This document shows positions 30,232 through 31,162 of a DNA stretch of 31,162 nucleotides, one piece after another. Numbering within the stretch: the stretch's first letter is position 1; each line of letters begins with the position of its first letter. The DNA is from an uncultured Candidatus Saccharibacteria bacterium (lineage in GTDB: Bacteria; Patescibacteria; Saccharimonadia; Saccharimonadales; UBA6022): assembly GCA_946479115.1 (NCBI GenBank), contig CAMLED010000002.1, forward strand, positions 1 to 31,162, in the 5' to 3' direction. The position numbers were made by a program, and so were the translations under genes. The notes beneath the pieces were generated by a model that saw nothing but the letters and a program-made list of their open reading frames with translations, was not told the DNA's origin and searched no databases.

Positions 30232-31162
30232 TTACATGCTGGTAGCGAGATCGAGGATTTGTTCGCTTGAAAGTGGCGCGTTGCCTTCGATGGTGTAGCG
30301 AATACCGTCGTTTACCCATGCGGCGTTGTTGTTAAAGACATAAATTGTAATACCTTGCTCGCTGTGTGGGATGTAGCCACCATGTGAAGCTGGTTCTACG
30401 TAGTTAGCGAGTAAAGCGCTTGAATCCCAGGTGCTTTTTTCTTGCTTGACAGTAAAGCCCTGTGAACTGCCGTTCGCAAGGTACTGAATACCAACCTGAC
30501 CATCAGTGTAGGCGACTTTGCCAACGCGGTAGCCATCTGGGTGGTAGCCTGGGTAGGTAGCGTTAAAGCCGGCTTGGGCCGCAGCAACGCGGACAGATAG
30601 GTTTGGCATATTAAGGTACGTAAAATACCCGGCAAGCATCATGAGTGCGAGGCTAGCTGATGCAATGCTGAGGTGGCGTGAGTGTTTGCGAGGCTGCTTG
30701 ACGCGCTTGGCGGGCGCGTTGTGATGTGGAGCTTTGTCGAGAGCTTCACTGATAACTTCTTTTTTAATAATATGTGATGGCTTAACAGTCGAGGTTGGCG
30801 CAACAGCTGCAGGTGCTTGCTTTGCGGCCTGCATCTTTTTGTGTGCACTCACGGCAAGTGGATGTGCGACTGGTCCAATGTCCATATGGCGGGCTGGTTT
30901 TTTGACAGTTTGTTTTACGCCAGTTGGATGTGGGGCGAAACGACTAATTGCAGGACTTTTCTGGGTGGTAGTAGCATGCGCGGCGTGCTTAATAGGAGCT
31001 GGAGCAGTCTTTTTAACCGTCGTGCGGTTAAGTGTGGTCGATTTTTGGGTAGTATGATGTACATGCTGAGAATGTTGTGAATCTGTTGTTGTGAAATGTG
31101 TTGCAGTTACAGGTGCTTTCTTGATCGGCATGCCAGTCTGTACGTCATAAATAACGCCGTTT
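30232..31162 (-). CDS. membrane-anchored protein with DUF4367-like C-terminus, 5' end missing
   Basis: The frame stays open to the window edge: ten codons (NGVIYDVQTG) precede the Met at 31131, and there is no ribosome site before that Met, so the real start lies outside. The visible part begins with a long, low-complexity tail rich in T, K, H, Q and A (about 160 residues from 31131), then a membrane helix (about 152-173) and an outer domain. The latter has SVRVAAAQAGFNATYPGYHPDGYRVG, VGIQYLANG, AWVNDGIRYTIEG and a final SSEQILDLATSM, resembling DUF4367 domains of anti-sigma-type or sensor proteins. With a cytoplasmic N-terminus it could be a membrane-bound regulator. Function not established. 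Confidence 0.75.
   Translation of the reverse strand, partial: NGVIYDVQTGMPIKKAPVTATHFTTTDSQHSQHVHHTTQKSTTLNRTTVKKTAPAPIKHAAHATTTQKSPAISRFAPHPTGVKQTVKKPARHMDIGPVAHPLAVSAHKKMQAAKQAPAAVAPTSTVKPSHIIKKEVISEALDKAPHHNAPAKRVKQPRKHSRHLSIASASLALMMLAGYFTYLNMPNLSVRVAAAQAGFNATYPGYHPDGYRVGKVAYTDGQVGIQYLANGSSQGFTVKQEKSTWDSSALLANYVEPASHGGYIPHSEQGITIYVFNNNAAWVNDGIRYTIEGNAPLSSEQILDLATSM

Noticed and set aside
1..31162. Alternative code with UGA as glycine, as in related phyla
   Set aside because: Conserved genes such as gltX, telA and the histidine kinase are full length without any internal TGA and use GGN for glycine.
1..31162. CRISPR array, insertion sequence, transposase or integrase
   Set aside because: No regularly spaced repeats, no terminal inverted repeats and no transposase or integrase motifs were seen on either strand.

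Overview
The window looks like part of a small-genome episymbiotic bacterium of the Candidate Phyla Radiation, most likely Candidatus Saccharibacteria (TM7). This is inferred from protein character, not from a marker-gene search: a short type IV prepilin, DUF2207 and DUF3048 proteins, DUF2130, DUF2200, and many very short or absent 5' leaders. The code is the standard one, since all recognisable families are full length without internal TGA. TGA is nevertheless almost unused as a stop: 16 TAA, 12 TAG and 1 TGA in 29 genes, and the single TGA is followed at once by an in-frame TAG.

Layout. 1-3.8 kb holds the 5' end of a prepilin gene, a divergent pair of orphan genes, a small membrane protein, a membrane protein with TFIIB-type zinc ribbon, and a DUF2130 coiled-coil protein. 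4.1-9.75 kb is an AT-richer accessory block: a small leaderless gene of unknown function converges on a three-gene operon made of a 1119-aa P-loop NTPase with an Mrr-like N-terminus and HEAT-like C-terminal half, followed by two proteins that each end in an RX4H (HEPN ribonuclease) motif. 9.8-14.2 kb has a DUF2200 gene, a processive-type family 2 glycosyltransferase followed by a 60-aa protein with an LAxTG-like sorting signal, a flavin-binding split-barrel protein, a third RX4H protein (ApeA-like in outline), and an unknown membrane protein. Together 4.1-13.6 kb reads as a probable defence island.

14.3-15.4 kb is a ChaB + short-chain dehydrogenase stress operon. 15.65-20.0 kb is a higher-GC cluster of TelA, an XpaC-like membrane protein and a lipoprotein combining a substrate-binding fold with a VWA domain; it resembles clusters known from Actinobacteria, the usual hosts of these epibionts. 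20.2-25.3 kb has an MMPL exporter, divergent NAD(P)-binding protein, a VOC/PhnB-like protein and a DUF2207 membrane protein. 25.4-30.2 kb is housekeeping: tRNA-Glu(CUC), a response regulator-histidine kinase-DUF3048 operon, and glutamyl-tRNA synthetase. The right edge is cut inside a membrane-anchored protein with a DUF4367-like C-terminus.

Promoters are easy to read: several TTGACA-17-TATAAT types, a recurrent extended -10 TGCTATAAT, and eight genes whose ATG lies 6-8 nt after the -10 with no Shine-Dalgarno, i.e. predicted leaderless mRNAs. Genes inside operons use normal GGAGG-type sites.
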